A DNA stretch of 64,000 nucleotides from Erythroxylum novogranatense. Lineage: Eukaryota; Streptophyta; Magnoliopsida; Malpighiales; Erythroxylaceae. Positions 22,157-33,411 of the stretch are shown piece by piece. The stretch lies in contig CM057234.1 in assembly GCA_029891385.1 (NCBI GenBank), forward strand, positions 25,468,350 through 25,532,349, in the 5' to 3' direction. Under the pieces are notes generated by a model that saw nothing but the letters and a program-made list of their open reading frames with translations, did no database searches and had not been told where the DNA came from. The position numbers and the translations under genes were made by a program. How positions within the stretch are numbered: the first letter of the stretch is position 1; every line of letters begins with the position of its first letter.

Positions 22157-25100
22157 ATGACTTTCAGTGTGAACTTGCGCTCACTTATGGACTCGAACAA
22201 ATTAACTGGACCTAATTTTCTCGATTGGCTGAGAAATCTGAGAATTGTTCTCAGATCTTAGGAACTGGGCTATGTCCTAGATGTTCCACTCCCTGATCCA
22301 CCTGCTGCTGATGCTTCTGATGAGGATCAGAAAGCATATCGTAAGCATCTCAAAGACAGTGACATGGCTATCTACATTATGCTTGTCTCGATGTCACCAG
22401 AGCTGCAGAAGCAGCATGAGTCTATGGATGCTAATACCATAGTGTTTCATCTTAGGGAGTTGTTTGATGAGCAAGCTCGGTCTGAAAGGTTCGAGACCTC
22501 AAGGCTACTCTTCACTACTAAGATGACTCCAGGTTCATCTGCATTGCAGTATGCACTGAAGATGAATGGGTATATTGACAGGTTGGCTGTCTTAGGTTTT
22601 GTTATGGATTATGAATTAAATGTTGACTTAATTCTAGTTGGATTGTCTGATAGTTATTCACAGTTTGTGTTAAACTATCGAATGAACCAAATATCCACGA
22701 CAATCCCTGAGTTGATCAATCTGTTCAAGACAGTAGAGCAAGCTATCAAGAAGGATAGCAAGGCAGTGCTTATGGTGGACTCTTCTTTTGGTTCCAAGAA
22801 AAGGAAACTGAAGAAGAAAAGGTCTAAGAAACCAAAAGGAAGTGCAGCCAAGAAGAAAACCAAAGAAACTGCACCAAAAGGAACTTGCTTCCATTGTGGC
22901 AAGATTGGCCACTGGAACTGTAACTGTAAAGTCTATCTGAAAGAATTGAAGCAGAAAAAGGCATCAGATGCCTTGACTTCTTCAGGTATGTTTGTCATTG
23001 AGGTTAATACCGTTTCTGACTATAACATATGGGTATTAGATACTAGTTGTGGCTCACACATATGCAATGATATGCAGGGCCTCAGGGACAGTAGACAGCT
23101 CATGAAGGGAGAACTAGACCTGCGTGTGGGAAATGGAGCAAAAGTTGCCGCATTAGCCGTAGGCACTTACTTTTTGTCACTCCCCACTGGGCTTGTAATT
23201 AAATTGGATGAATGTTATTTTGTACCTGTATTAACAAAGAACATATTGTCTGTTTCTTGTTTAAATAGAGCTGGTTTCCATTTGGCTTTTAGTAACAATG
23301 GTTGTTCTATTAGTTTGAATGAAATGCTTTATGGAACTGGTACATTATGCAATGGAATTTACATATTAGATATGTCAAATCCAATTATGAATGTCAATGA
23401 CACGAAAAGACATAAACGAGATAATTTAAAATCAACTTACTTATGACATTGTCGCCTTGGCCATATAAATGAGAGACGCATAGCTAAGCTCTATAAAAGT
23501 GGAAGTTTAAGGTCATTTGATTATGAATCATATGACACATGTGAATCTTGTTTATTAGGCAAGATGACTAAGTTACCCTTTAAGGGAAAGGATGAACGAA
23601 TAATCGAGTATTAGATCTAATACATTCGGATGTATGTGGTCCGATGTCCATCCATGCTAGAAGTGGTTGTCTTTACTTCATTACCTTTATCGATGATTAT
23701 TCTCAATATGGGTACCAGATTCGATGAGATACAAATCAAGCATTTGAAAAGTTCAAACAATTCAGAAATGAAGTAGAAAACCAACTTGGGAAAAGTATCA
23801 AGACATTACGATCCGATCGTGGTGAGGAATACTTAGACCAACAGTTTTTAGATTATCTCAGAGATAATGAGATTTTATCTCAATGGACTCCTCCGTATAC
23901 ACTACAGCATAATGGTGTGGCAGAAAGGAGAAATCGAACCTTGTTAGACATGGTACAATCTATGATGGGCTTTGCAAAGTTACCAAAATCCTTTTGGGGG
24001 TATGCAATCGAGACAGCTGTTTACTTGCTAAACAGAGTTCCATCAAAGACAGTTGATGTTACTCCATATGAGATGTGGACTAACAAAAGACCCTATCTTA
24101 CTCATTTGAAAGTTTGGGGTTGTCCTGCTTATGTGAAGCGGACACAGTCAGATAAACTTGATGCAAAGTCTGACAAGTGTTTGTTCGTAGGATATCCTAA
24201 AGAAACAATGAGATATCAATTCTACCTTGCTGAAGAACAAAAGGTGTTTGTTTCAAAGAATGCTGTTTTTTTAGAGAAAGAGTTTCTTTTACAAGAAGAC
24301 AGTAGGAGTAAGATAGAACTTGAAGAAGTTCAAGATGCCCGAACAGACGCAGATCAACTGCCTGAACCTGAAACTATGACTCATACAGATGAAGTAACAG
24401 TTCAACCTTCTACAACACACGAAATTCGTAGGTCACGTAGGATACGCTCTATTCCTGAGAGATATGAATTTCTCGTGAATGAGCAGAATGACGTATTGCT
24501 CATAGAAGATTATGAGCCTACCACCTATGAAGAGGTTCTGAAGAGTTCAGAGTCTGAGAAATGGCTTCATGCCATGAAGGATGAAATAGATTCCATGTAT
24601 GAAAACCAAGTATGGACTTTGGTTGAGGCACCCGAAGGAATAAAACCCATAGGGTATAAATGGGTTTTCAAAAAGAAAACCGACATGGATGGTAATGTAA
24701 TTACCTATAAAGCAAGGCTTGTGGCTAAAGGTTTTGATCAAAGACAAGGAGTTGACTACGACGAGACCTTCAGCCCAGTAGCAATGCTTAAATCCATTAG
24801 AGTACTCCTAGCCATTGTCATTCATTATGATTATGAGATATGGCAAATGGATGTGAAGACAACTTTCCTAAATGGAAATCTAACTGAGGATGTGTATATG
24901 ACACAACCTGAGGGCTTCACCTCCTATGATGGCGAAAAGGTATGCAAGCTTCAGAAATCCATCTATGGATTGAAACAAGCATCCAGGAGTTGGAATATCC
25001 GTTTTGATGAGGTAATCAAAGAGTTTCGTTTCTCACAAAATTCGGATGAATACTGTGTGTATAAGAAGGTTAATGGGACTGCAATCGTATTTCTTGTGCT

Positions 25101-26085
25101 ATATGTAGATGACATATTATTACTAGGAAACGATGTCTCTATGCTACAATCAGTGAAGATTTGGTTGTCCAAACAATTTTCCATGAAAGACCTTGGTGAA
25201 GCAACTTATATCCTTGGGATAAGGATCTATAGAGATAGATCAAAAAGGTTGCTTGGTCTTTCACAATCAACGTACATAGACAAGATGTCAAGAGGTTTAG
25301 CATGGAGCAATCCAAGAGAGGTACCTTCCCGTGACTCATGGGATAACACTCTCGAAATCTATGTGTCCTAAGACACAAGATGAGAGGATGCAAATGAATA
25401 TGATCCCGTATGCATCTGCGGTAGGATCTATCATGTACGCTATGCTATGTATGAGACCCGATGTATCATATGCTCTAAGTGTTACGAGCAGATACCAATC
25501 GGATCCTAGTGAGGGTCATCGGGTGGTCATCAAGAATATCCTCAATACTTGCGAAGGACTAAGGATGTTTTCTTGATATATGGAGATGGAGATCTCAAAG
25601 TGAGCGGGTATACAGATGTCAGTTTTCAATCTGATAAGGATAATTCTAAATCCCAATCAGGTTATGTATTCACACTGAACGACGGGGCAGTCAGTTGGAA
25701 GAGTTCCAAACAAGAGACGACTGCTGATTCAACAATCGAGGCAGAGTACATTGCCGCTTCAGACGCAGCAAATGAAGCAGTTTGGATCAGAAAGTTCATT
25801 ACTGAACTTGGTGTGGTTCCTAGCAGTGATGGGCCCATACAGTTGTATTGTGACAACAATGGGACTATTGCGCAGGCAAAGGAACCGAGGTCTCATCAAC
25901 GATCCAAACATGTACTCCACAGATATCACCTGATCAGGGAGATCATTGGACGAGGTGATGTCCAGATAGAGAGAATTCCCACAGAGCAGAATATTGCTGA
26001 TCCGTTGACAAAGCCATTGTCACAAAAGAACTTTGATTCTTATGTACTCGTCTATGGTATCAGATATCAAGGCGATTGGCTTTAG
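22157..26085 (+). pseudogene. Copia gag-pol, disabled
   Basis: The start chosen is ATG 22157, which opens MTFSVNLRSLMDSNKLTGPN. A TAG at 22259-22261 interrupts gag at codon 35. The frame continues through the gag core to a zinc knuckle CFHCGKIGHWNCNC (CX2CX4HX4C intact, about 22888) and the protease motif VLDTSCGSH, where the active-site Gly of the usual D-T/S-G triad is Ser. A TGA at 23444-23446 falls just before HCRLGHINERR of the pre-integrase zinc region. Frames are lost around 23600-23910. Integrase (QHNGVAERRN), RT (YKARLVAKGFDQRQGVDY, LYVDDILLLGND) and tether follow in 23917-25371, with more breaks near 25285, 25371 and 25550. RNase H runs to the stop at 26083 with SKHVLHRYHLIREI and ADPLTKPL. 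Confidence 0.95.
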
Positions 26086-26088
26086 GTC

Positions 26089-26101
26089 AAGTGAGAGATT
26101 T
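26089..26101 (+). promoter_or_regulatory. Polypurine tract
   Basis: AAGTGAGAGATTT lies immediately before the TG of the 3' LTR. The left-edge copia element has AAGTGAGAGAA in the same place. Confidence 0.6.
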
Positions 26102-27920
26102 TGTTAGAGTAGTGCCCTAAAGGCAATCGCCTTTAGCACATTTTGTACAAAGTTGTGTACATACTTTATGAATAAATAAAGAAAGGCATATTTCATTAAT
26201 TTGATGTTCATTATTTATGAATGTATATTGATCTATAAGCAAATTAATGAAGTCCTTGATATATGACATAACATGAAGGAAATTATGATGTGATCATACT
26301 ACGAGATTCCTATCATGCAATTATGTCAAGATATCTAAATTATCCTAGTCGTAGGATTACTTGAATCGACATCAGAATCCGAGAGACTAAGACATCTCAA
26401 GCTCCTTGATTTGATCAAGCAAGTGGATCTCGTAAAGCGTAAATATGAGATATTTAGGGTTGAGATGTGGATGCTTACTAGAGGTAGTAAGTACATTGGA
26501 TGACCTGCTATGAGATCATCACATGGATGTCCTATTCTAATGTCAGTGATAATCTCATCATAGCAATGGTGCAAGTATCCTTAGACTTGAGGTACTCAAG
26601 GATATCTTGGATACCGATTCTGTGCTTTGACTACATTCCTTGTTGCCTTATAGAGGTCGCTCGTAGGGTGGTGTTTGGGTACAGTTTGAGGTATTCGAAG
26701 GTAATTGAGTAGCCAATAGAGGATTCACCACTTCTGTGATAGTAGAAGATGATACCCATGACCTCTTGTCAGGGTCATTACTTGGAAATCTCTGATCAGA
26801 GTACATATGTCATGAAGAATGTCTTCATTGACATATTAAGTAATGAGTCACGGTGACGAACTGAAATCACTGGACTAGATTTGACGTAGTCAGTCTAGTA
26901 AGAGTTGACACTTTGCCCATACTCATAACAAGTGTGGTACAGCATGGTGAAAGGACGAATTGCACGGTAATTGTCTATGGAAAGGTTCGTGATATGGTTC
27001 ATGATGAATATAGGTTCATGATGAATATAGGTTCATTCGTCAAACCAATTAATTTCCGGTCAATTGGGGGTCATGATGTGTTGCTAGATACCGCTCATGA
27101 CTTGCTTGGATTAAGTGTTGATCTAAGTGGCCAACATAACCGGGAACCTAATGGGTCACACGCATAAGAGTGACTCGGAGAATTTGTAAAATAGTTTTGG
27201 ACAGAGTTTCAATATATGGAGAGCAATCGGACTAAATGGATCCCGATGAGATCGAGATATGTCCCGATGAGATTGCGACATCGATATTGTTGAAAAAGAT
27301 TTCCGGTAGTTTTTCCACGGGATCCCAGAGCAGTAGAAACCAAGCCAAAGTGATTTGGACCACTTCAAAGATTTATATTTATATATATCTAATTAATTAA
27401 TTAATATATGTTAACGTGAAGATGGAGAAGATGCCTATCTTTTTAACTTTATATATATATATATAAAGTGGCTAACGTGGAACACACCTCACCATGTTGC
27501 ATTAATATCTTTAATGATGTTAAAGACATATAAAAAGGGTAAAAAAAGATGAGTAGGTTCGTTGGCTTTTGAAAGAAGAAGAAAGAGTTTCCTTCTAAAA
27601 GCATACGAGCATCATTTTCATCATCTTTCAAGCTTCAAGCTTCTCTCCAAGCATTCTCCATCGTTTTCTCAAGCTCTCCAAGGACAAAGGTAAGAGCTAG
27701 CACTCTTTAATTTGTTCTAGCTATTCCCGGGTCAAAGGGTTTGTTCCGGTTAGGTTCTCCGATCTCTGCGTTGATACCGTTAGAGACGGTCTCTTTTGGT
27801 CGTTTTGGTTTGACTTTGTTATATAGTCACATGAATCCTGACTTTCGGGAAGATCCCGAAACAAAAATTTTTGTTTTCCGCACAGTAGGCATGTGATGCT
27901 CACACCGGAATTTTCCTACA
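26102..27920 (+). repeat. 3' LTR of the 9.8-kb copia element
   Basis: 1819 bases, starting TGTTAGAGTAGTGCCC and ending CCTACA. It matches 18129-20038 throughout, including the small duplicated ATATAGGTTCATGATGA unit near 27005-27035 that is single in the 5' LTR. Substitutions and small gaps are scattered, so the insertion is not recent. Confidence 0.94.
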
Positions 27921-28057
27921 GGGGTTTCGTTGGACACGGGAAATGTATGGAAGAAAAGTTTATGGACTCAAAAACAATTTTACTATATTGATGTCTCTAA
28001 ATAAGAGATGTACAGCTCGATACGTATCATTAATAGGGGAATCAACAGATTGAATCC

Positions 28058-28063
28058 TTTATT
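28058..28063 (-). terminator. Candidate CNGC2 polyadenylation signal
   Basis: AATAAA on the minus strand, about 140 bases after the CNGC2 stop codon, in an AT-rich 3' region. It is plausible by position only. Confidence 0.4.
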
Positions 28064-28201
28064 AGTTTCTAGACGATATGCTATTTAACACGTACAAGTA
28101 AAATAAACTTGGGTTTCAACATAAAAAGGAGAATATGTTTGCTTACAAACAAGACAAGGCAACACTGCGGGAAGATTAAAGAGCTAGCAATAACTATGCT
28201 C

Positions 28202-31200
28202 TTATTCAAGGTGGTCATGCGGTCTAATTGACATGAATACAGCAGCATACTGCATGAGCCTATGCTCAACACCTCCATTTACTGCTGCCACAACATTCGG
28301 TGCTTCTCTAGTCCTTGTCATGTAGCGCCGCCAAGCAAATTGTATATTTACCGCAGCCCATGTTCTCCAGTTTGATGAGTAATATCTTGCAGTTCGCTTG
28401 AGCCTTTCATTGGCGAATTTGTAACGGAAATTATCTGTGATATACCTAAGATGGTTTGAATCAAGACCAAATGCTTCGATTAATTCTATGCACACAAACG
28501 TTGCAGATGAAACAGGAAGTTTGTCCATGAATGGGCGGCGGAGACACCATGAGAGTAACTCATCACCTAGAAAGCCTCCTGGTTCAAGCACACTCAAGGC
28601 TACCATACCTTTGCTCAAGGTTTGGCATCTTTTGATTCGTCCTCGAACAATAAAAATCATTCTGTGAACAGGGTCTCCTTCTCTAATTATCTGGTTTGAG
28701 TAGCCAAAAAACATAGTTAACAAAATTTTGCAAGAGAACAAAATGAAAGTTCAAAATATGCACCTTTTCATCTTTTGAGAAGATTAGGGGCTTAACCCGG
28801 TCACAGATGTTGTCAAGAATAAGATCGTCCAAGTTGTGGAACAGAGGTACCTAAAGATTAAACATTGCATTCAAAATTGGATTAACAAGTAGTAACATTA
28901 TAAACCATGCAAAAGAAATTTGAGAAAGAAGAGCTCCAGGTTCTCAAAGGTTTAAGCTTTCCTACTCCTGAGATCCAAACTAGTCTTAGTCAATTTCTTC
29001 CTTTTGTGAATTTGACACCAAGATGTTGTGTGAATTCAATCTAAGGCAAGTAAAATTTAAATGATTGGTGATATAGTATATTTTTGTTACTTTCTTAATG
29101 AGCTCTAGGCACAAATAACGCTTAATGTCCCTCCGAAGTCCTTCAGGTAAGTCCTTGATCAATTCCATCTCATCTTCCCCTCCCATAGTTGACCATCTCT
29201 GACGTTCGAAACGACGAACTCTTTGTCTTAATCGGGAAGGTAATTGTCTCCGCTTCATCCACCATTCCATGTCTCGACACCTCAACTGCATTTTTCTCTT
29301 ATTGGCCATCACAGCGTGCAAAAACACCTTTATGAATACCAAATTTTCATCATAAGATATATGAAGTCAAAAAAAAAAAAGATTAAGCTCAATGAAAAAT
29401 TGTAGCCTATGATTGTCATACCTGGATATTACCGATCAACAAAGTGAAGAGCAACAAACCACTAAGAATAATACATATACTGAATATAACTTCCAACCAA
29501 TTACTTGTTGGCTCCAGATCATTGCCAAAGGTACTGCAAATATGAAAACATCAGTTGGAATATTGAAATGAGTTTCATTTTTTTTTCTATTAGAAATCAA
29601 AGCAAACACATTTCAAGTGCCGAGACTAACTTTTGAGCTATAGCCTTGAAGACAGACAGCAAGTAGAGTATAGAGCACCAAAATGGCAAAGGAAAAACCT
29701 AATTTAGATATTTTAGTAGAACATAATGTGAAATTGTGACAGGATAAAGGGTGGGGACATGGATTGAAGTGATTACAGACACAGAACCATTAAAAAGTAA
29801 AGACTACATCCATAATAGGGAGGAGTGAAGATGAAGAGTTTAATTTATGTAGTGATTACCTGAGGGTCATTAGACCCCAGAATATTGGATAGAGAATCTT
29901 GACTGCCAAGGAATCACTAGAAATGACTGGTAATGCCCACTTGTAAATCCCATATTTGAAGGGACCGTTAACATCTAGACATGATTTTCCTACTGTGGAT
30001 GTTGATGACAAAAACTGGCAGCACGCCTCCACCTCTTTTGAGCAAGACAGAGCAAGTTTACAGTTTGCTTTACTGCCGCATTGCTGGTTGAGGCAATAAG
30101 AAACCCGTTGTATGGCAAGAACATACCAACAACCTCCCGCAACCTGTGAAAAGGACAAAACAATGGATGATTTTTTAATATTCTAAGTATGTGGAGGCTT
30201 GTAGTAAACAGGGGAAGAAAATAAAAAAGTGACTAACATGGGAAGCAATGAAGTAGGCAGCTAGATTGAGAGCAAAACCCCACCAAATGGTGCCAAAGAT
30301 ATAACCCGTCACCTTCTGCATATTTCTCATCATACATATGCTGTGATACACCTTAGGCAGTAATTGGAACAAGAACATGAACAGAAGGATTGTCATTATT
30401 AGCTTCATCTTCTCTTCTCTAATTAACTTTGGTACAACTAGCCAAAACACTGCCTGTAAAATAACATATTAATATGGTCAGATGAGGAAATACAAATACA
30501 TAATATTTCTCAACTCAATTAAAAAGGAACCTTGGGCAACAAAATGATGATGCATCAGCCTAAGCAGTTTGTTACGGTTACTGTAATATCTTGCGACCAC
30601 TTAAGGTCATTTTCATCTTCATTGTTCCAACGTGGCAAAACATGATTGGATTAAAGCAAATGATGCTATAAAAATATTATTTAACCTGAGGAACCGGCAG
30701 GATCACAAAGGCATCTAACCAAAAACCCTTGAGAGACCGCAAATAGTGAGCGGCAATGGCACGTGCGTCCCACACGAGCTTTCCACACCCCACAACAAGT
30801 GACTCTCGAGACACGTACGCTAATTTGAACTGCAACCACAGATGGAACATGTGTACTGCATCCACAATTGTGCGAAAGACGGTAACAATTACCGTCAGCC
30901 TGTCATCCATGTCCAAACAAGGGGACCCATGTCGCCCGATCGACAGTGCATAAAAGAACATAGGATCAACGGCCAGTGCCAGGCCACGTGCCAAAAGAAG
31001 AGCCCGGTTCCACTTCTGCACCCGTTTGCTGCGAGGGTCAAGTACTAACCCGAACAAACCGGTGAACCCGGGTACGCTCTTTCTCGGTCCGGATTGGGTC
31101 TGGATAGGTACTAAGGACGACCCAGCCGAGGCCTCCCATTCAGGTTGGTGAGCTCCGTCGCAGCTAGTGGAATGGAACACCGGAGCGCCTACTTGAGTAC

Positions 31201-31730
31201 AGGCGTAACATTCGACGGAGGACGATATTGGATTATCTCCGGTGACGATGCTATGATTGGAGCTATTATTTCTGTCAATGTTCTCGCCATTATCTCTGAA
31301 CAATCCAATCCACCTGGGATGATGAACGTAAAACGTTCGATAATACTGCAGAACTAAGAGCACAGAGAGAGATAACTAGATTTCAAGTTCAACGCAAATA
31401 AGCATTTGTTTAAACCCTTATGTCAAACAGATAAAAGTGTAATCTTCTTGAAGGGAAGTGGCGAATACGCACTTGTCAGGTTAAATACGAGGTGTGTTCT
31501 TTCTATAATGGGTCTTGCATGCATGAGCACAGATAAAGGTTAACCTCGTAGATAGACACTTATCTTAAATATCTTAAGATGTATGCCTATTGAAGGGAAG
31601 TGGTGAATTACTATAAAGTTTGTTGTTATGGGAGGTGTGTATGAGCATCAGGAAACTAGTAGAGAGGATAGAAGCACTAGAAAAGGGCGTACCTTGGGAG
31701 AAAGAAGTGGAAGTTGGGCTGAGAAGACAT
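28202..31730 (-). CDS. CNGC2: Cyclic nucleotide-gated channel 2 (DND1-type), eight exons
   Basis: Coding exons, in transcript order: 31730-31693, 31313-30686, 30453-30238, 30143-29860, 29533-29422, 29327-29091, 28850-28764 and 28690-28202. They join in frame to 696 codons plus stop, close to Arabidopsis CNGC2 (726). All introns are GT/AG. The first exon gives MSSQPNFHFFLP and splices into RWIGLF. CNGC2 hallmarks are the N-terminal VECYACTQVG and HSTSCD motifs, FWLVVPKLIREEK, a pore helix with STFGND (about residues 389-394), a cyclic-nucleotide-binding region (about 506-620), an IQ motif AAVNIQFAWRRYMTR (about 646-660) and the C-terminus MSIRPHDHLE. The family forms plasma-membrane Ca2+-permeable tetramers, in Arabidopsis acting with CNGC4 in immunity and growth. 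The filter triplet reads G-N-D; as I recall, Arabidopsis CNGC2 has A-N-D. The frame is intact. Confidence 0.95.
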
Positions 31731-31786
31731 GATTGGAAGAGAGGAAGCAAGGGATGGGAAGGTGGTGAAGAGAAGAAGGAAACGGG

Positions 31787-31794
31787 TATATAAA
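31787..31794 (-). promoter_or_regulatory. TATA-like motif of CNGC2
   Basis: On the minus strand TTTATATACC lies about 57-64 bases before the ATG and is followed by a pyrimidine-rich stretch (TTTCCTTCTTCTCTTCACC), as expected for a plant core promoter with a very short leader. The motif also reads TATATAAA on the plus strand, so its direction is not certain. It is conserved in copy A at about 3829-3836. Confidence 0.45.
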
Positions 31795-31963
31795 GGATGC
31801 TAGAGGGGAAAGAAGATGCCTGTCAGTGGTAGTGCTGTTCGACCGTACGTTTTGTAGCAAACTCGAAAATGGTCCACTGATAGACTAATATTTGTATCAC
31901 TAAACTCAGTTCTAACCTTCCAAAGTGGGCACGCCACTCCACACCAAAATTCCTCGCAACTAA

Positions 31964-33411
31964 GGCCCTGTTTGGTTGAATGTTAATTAATGAAATGGAA
32001 TAAAATGGAAGAGAAGGGAATGAAATTGTTTATAATAGAATGGAATGTAATATAATAAAAAGTTGTTTGGGAAGAATGGAAGGGTTCATAATGTAATGTA
32101 GTAAAACATTGTTTGGAAGATAGATGGAATGGAATGTAATGTATAATAAATGACTTTTATACCTTTATATTAAAATGGTTGTTGCAGGAGGTTTATTATT
32201 TTATTATTAATTATATAAAATATTAGTATTAATTATTTAATATATTTTATTTTATATGATTTATATTAAAATAATTTATTTATATAAAATATATAAAACA
32301 ATTAAAGAATATATTTTTTTACATATTTTCTATTTTATTAATATTTTTTATTAAATTTATTATTAATTGTATACAATTTATTATTAATTATTTAATATAT
32401 TATTATTAATTATTTAATATATTTTATTCTATTCTATTCTATTCTAGGTGATTTATATATATAAATAATTTATTTTATTTTCATTTATATAGAAATATAT
32501 ACAAACAATTAAAGAATAATTTTTAAATATATTTTCTATTTTCATTAATAAAATTTTATTTATTTTTAATTATATACAATTTATTATTAATTATATAAAA
32601 TTATTATTATTAATTATTTAATAAATTTTATTATATTAAATTTTTAAATAAAAATAATTTATTTATTTATATAGAAATATATACAAATAAGAATAATTTT
32701 AATATATTTTTTATTAATGAAAATAGAAAATATATAAAAATTATTATTTAATTGTTTTATATATTTCTATATAAATAAAATAAATAAATAAATTTTAAAT
32801 ATAAAATTTTATATTTTATTATTAAATATATATAATCTATTATTAATAATATAAAAATATTAGTATTAATTATTTAATAAAATTTATTATATTAAATATT
32901 AATATATACAAACAAGAATAATTTTTAATATTTTTTATTAATGAAAATAGAAAATATGTAAAATTATTATTTAATTGTTTTATATATTTCTATATAAATA
33001 AAATAAAATAAATAAATTTTAAATATAAAATTTTATATTTTATTATTAAATATAAATAATTTAGTATTAATAATATGAAAATATTATTATTAATTATTTA
33101 ATAAAATTTATTATATTAAATATTACTATATTCTATTTGATATATTAATATTATGATTTGGTCAGAGTTGATATTAAAAAGAATTGTTGAGGGTATATTA
33201 GGTAGTATGTATTTATTAGGTTACGTTCCATCCTAAACCTCCCAAATCGGAGGTTTCTTATTTTCACTGTTTAGGATGGAATGAAACGTAACATGAAAAC
33301 CTCCGCTTCCATCCCATTTCATTCCATTTCATTATGAAACTTTCAAACAAATTATAAAACCGTGTTACGTTCCATTCCATTCCATTAATAACCCTACAAA
33401 CAAACATAGCC
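31964..33411. mobile_element. PIF/Harbinger-like element, 1.45 kb, non-coding
   Basis: The left end GGCCCTGTTTGGTTGAATG and the inverted right end GGCTATGTTTGTTTGTA form an imperfect terminal repeat. A 3-bp TAA duplication flanks it (31961-31963 and 33412-33414). Copy A has the uninterrupted target CACCTAAAGAA at 5685-5695. Next to each end are GGAATGGAAT-type runs and their complement, a pattern of Tourist-like elements. The interior (about 32200-33150) is almost pure A/T with repeated ATTATTTAATATATT and AAATATATA blocks, and no transposase. Superfamily assignment rests on the TAA duplication and terminal motif. Confidence 0.8.

Larger units (their letters stand above)
18129..27920 (+). mobile_element. 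Full-length Ty1/copia retrotransposon, 9.79 kb
   Basis: It is bounded by LTRs 18129-20038 and 26102-27920 and by a perfect 5-bp target duplication GGGGT (18124-18128 and 27921-27925). In order it holds a 5' LTR, a primer-binding site, a 2.1-kb leader, gag-pol in copia order (gag, protease, integrase, RT, RNase H), a purine tract and a 3' LTR, all on the plus strand. Coding lesions make it non-autonomous now. It sits between segmental copy A and the 3' end of CNGC2. Confidence 0.96.

Noticed and set aside
30756..31357. Plus-strand frames of 65-70 codons opposite CNGC2 exon 2
   Set aside because: They are shadows of the GC-richer coding exon on the other strand.
31361..31363. GTG as the CNGC2 start
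   Set aside because: The upstream mini-exon at 31730-31693 supplies an ATG and splices in frame, giving the family N-terminus. The GTG lies in intron 1.
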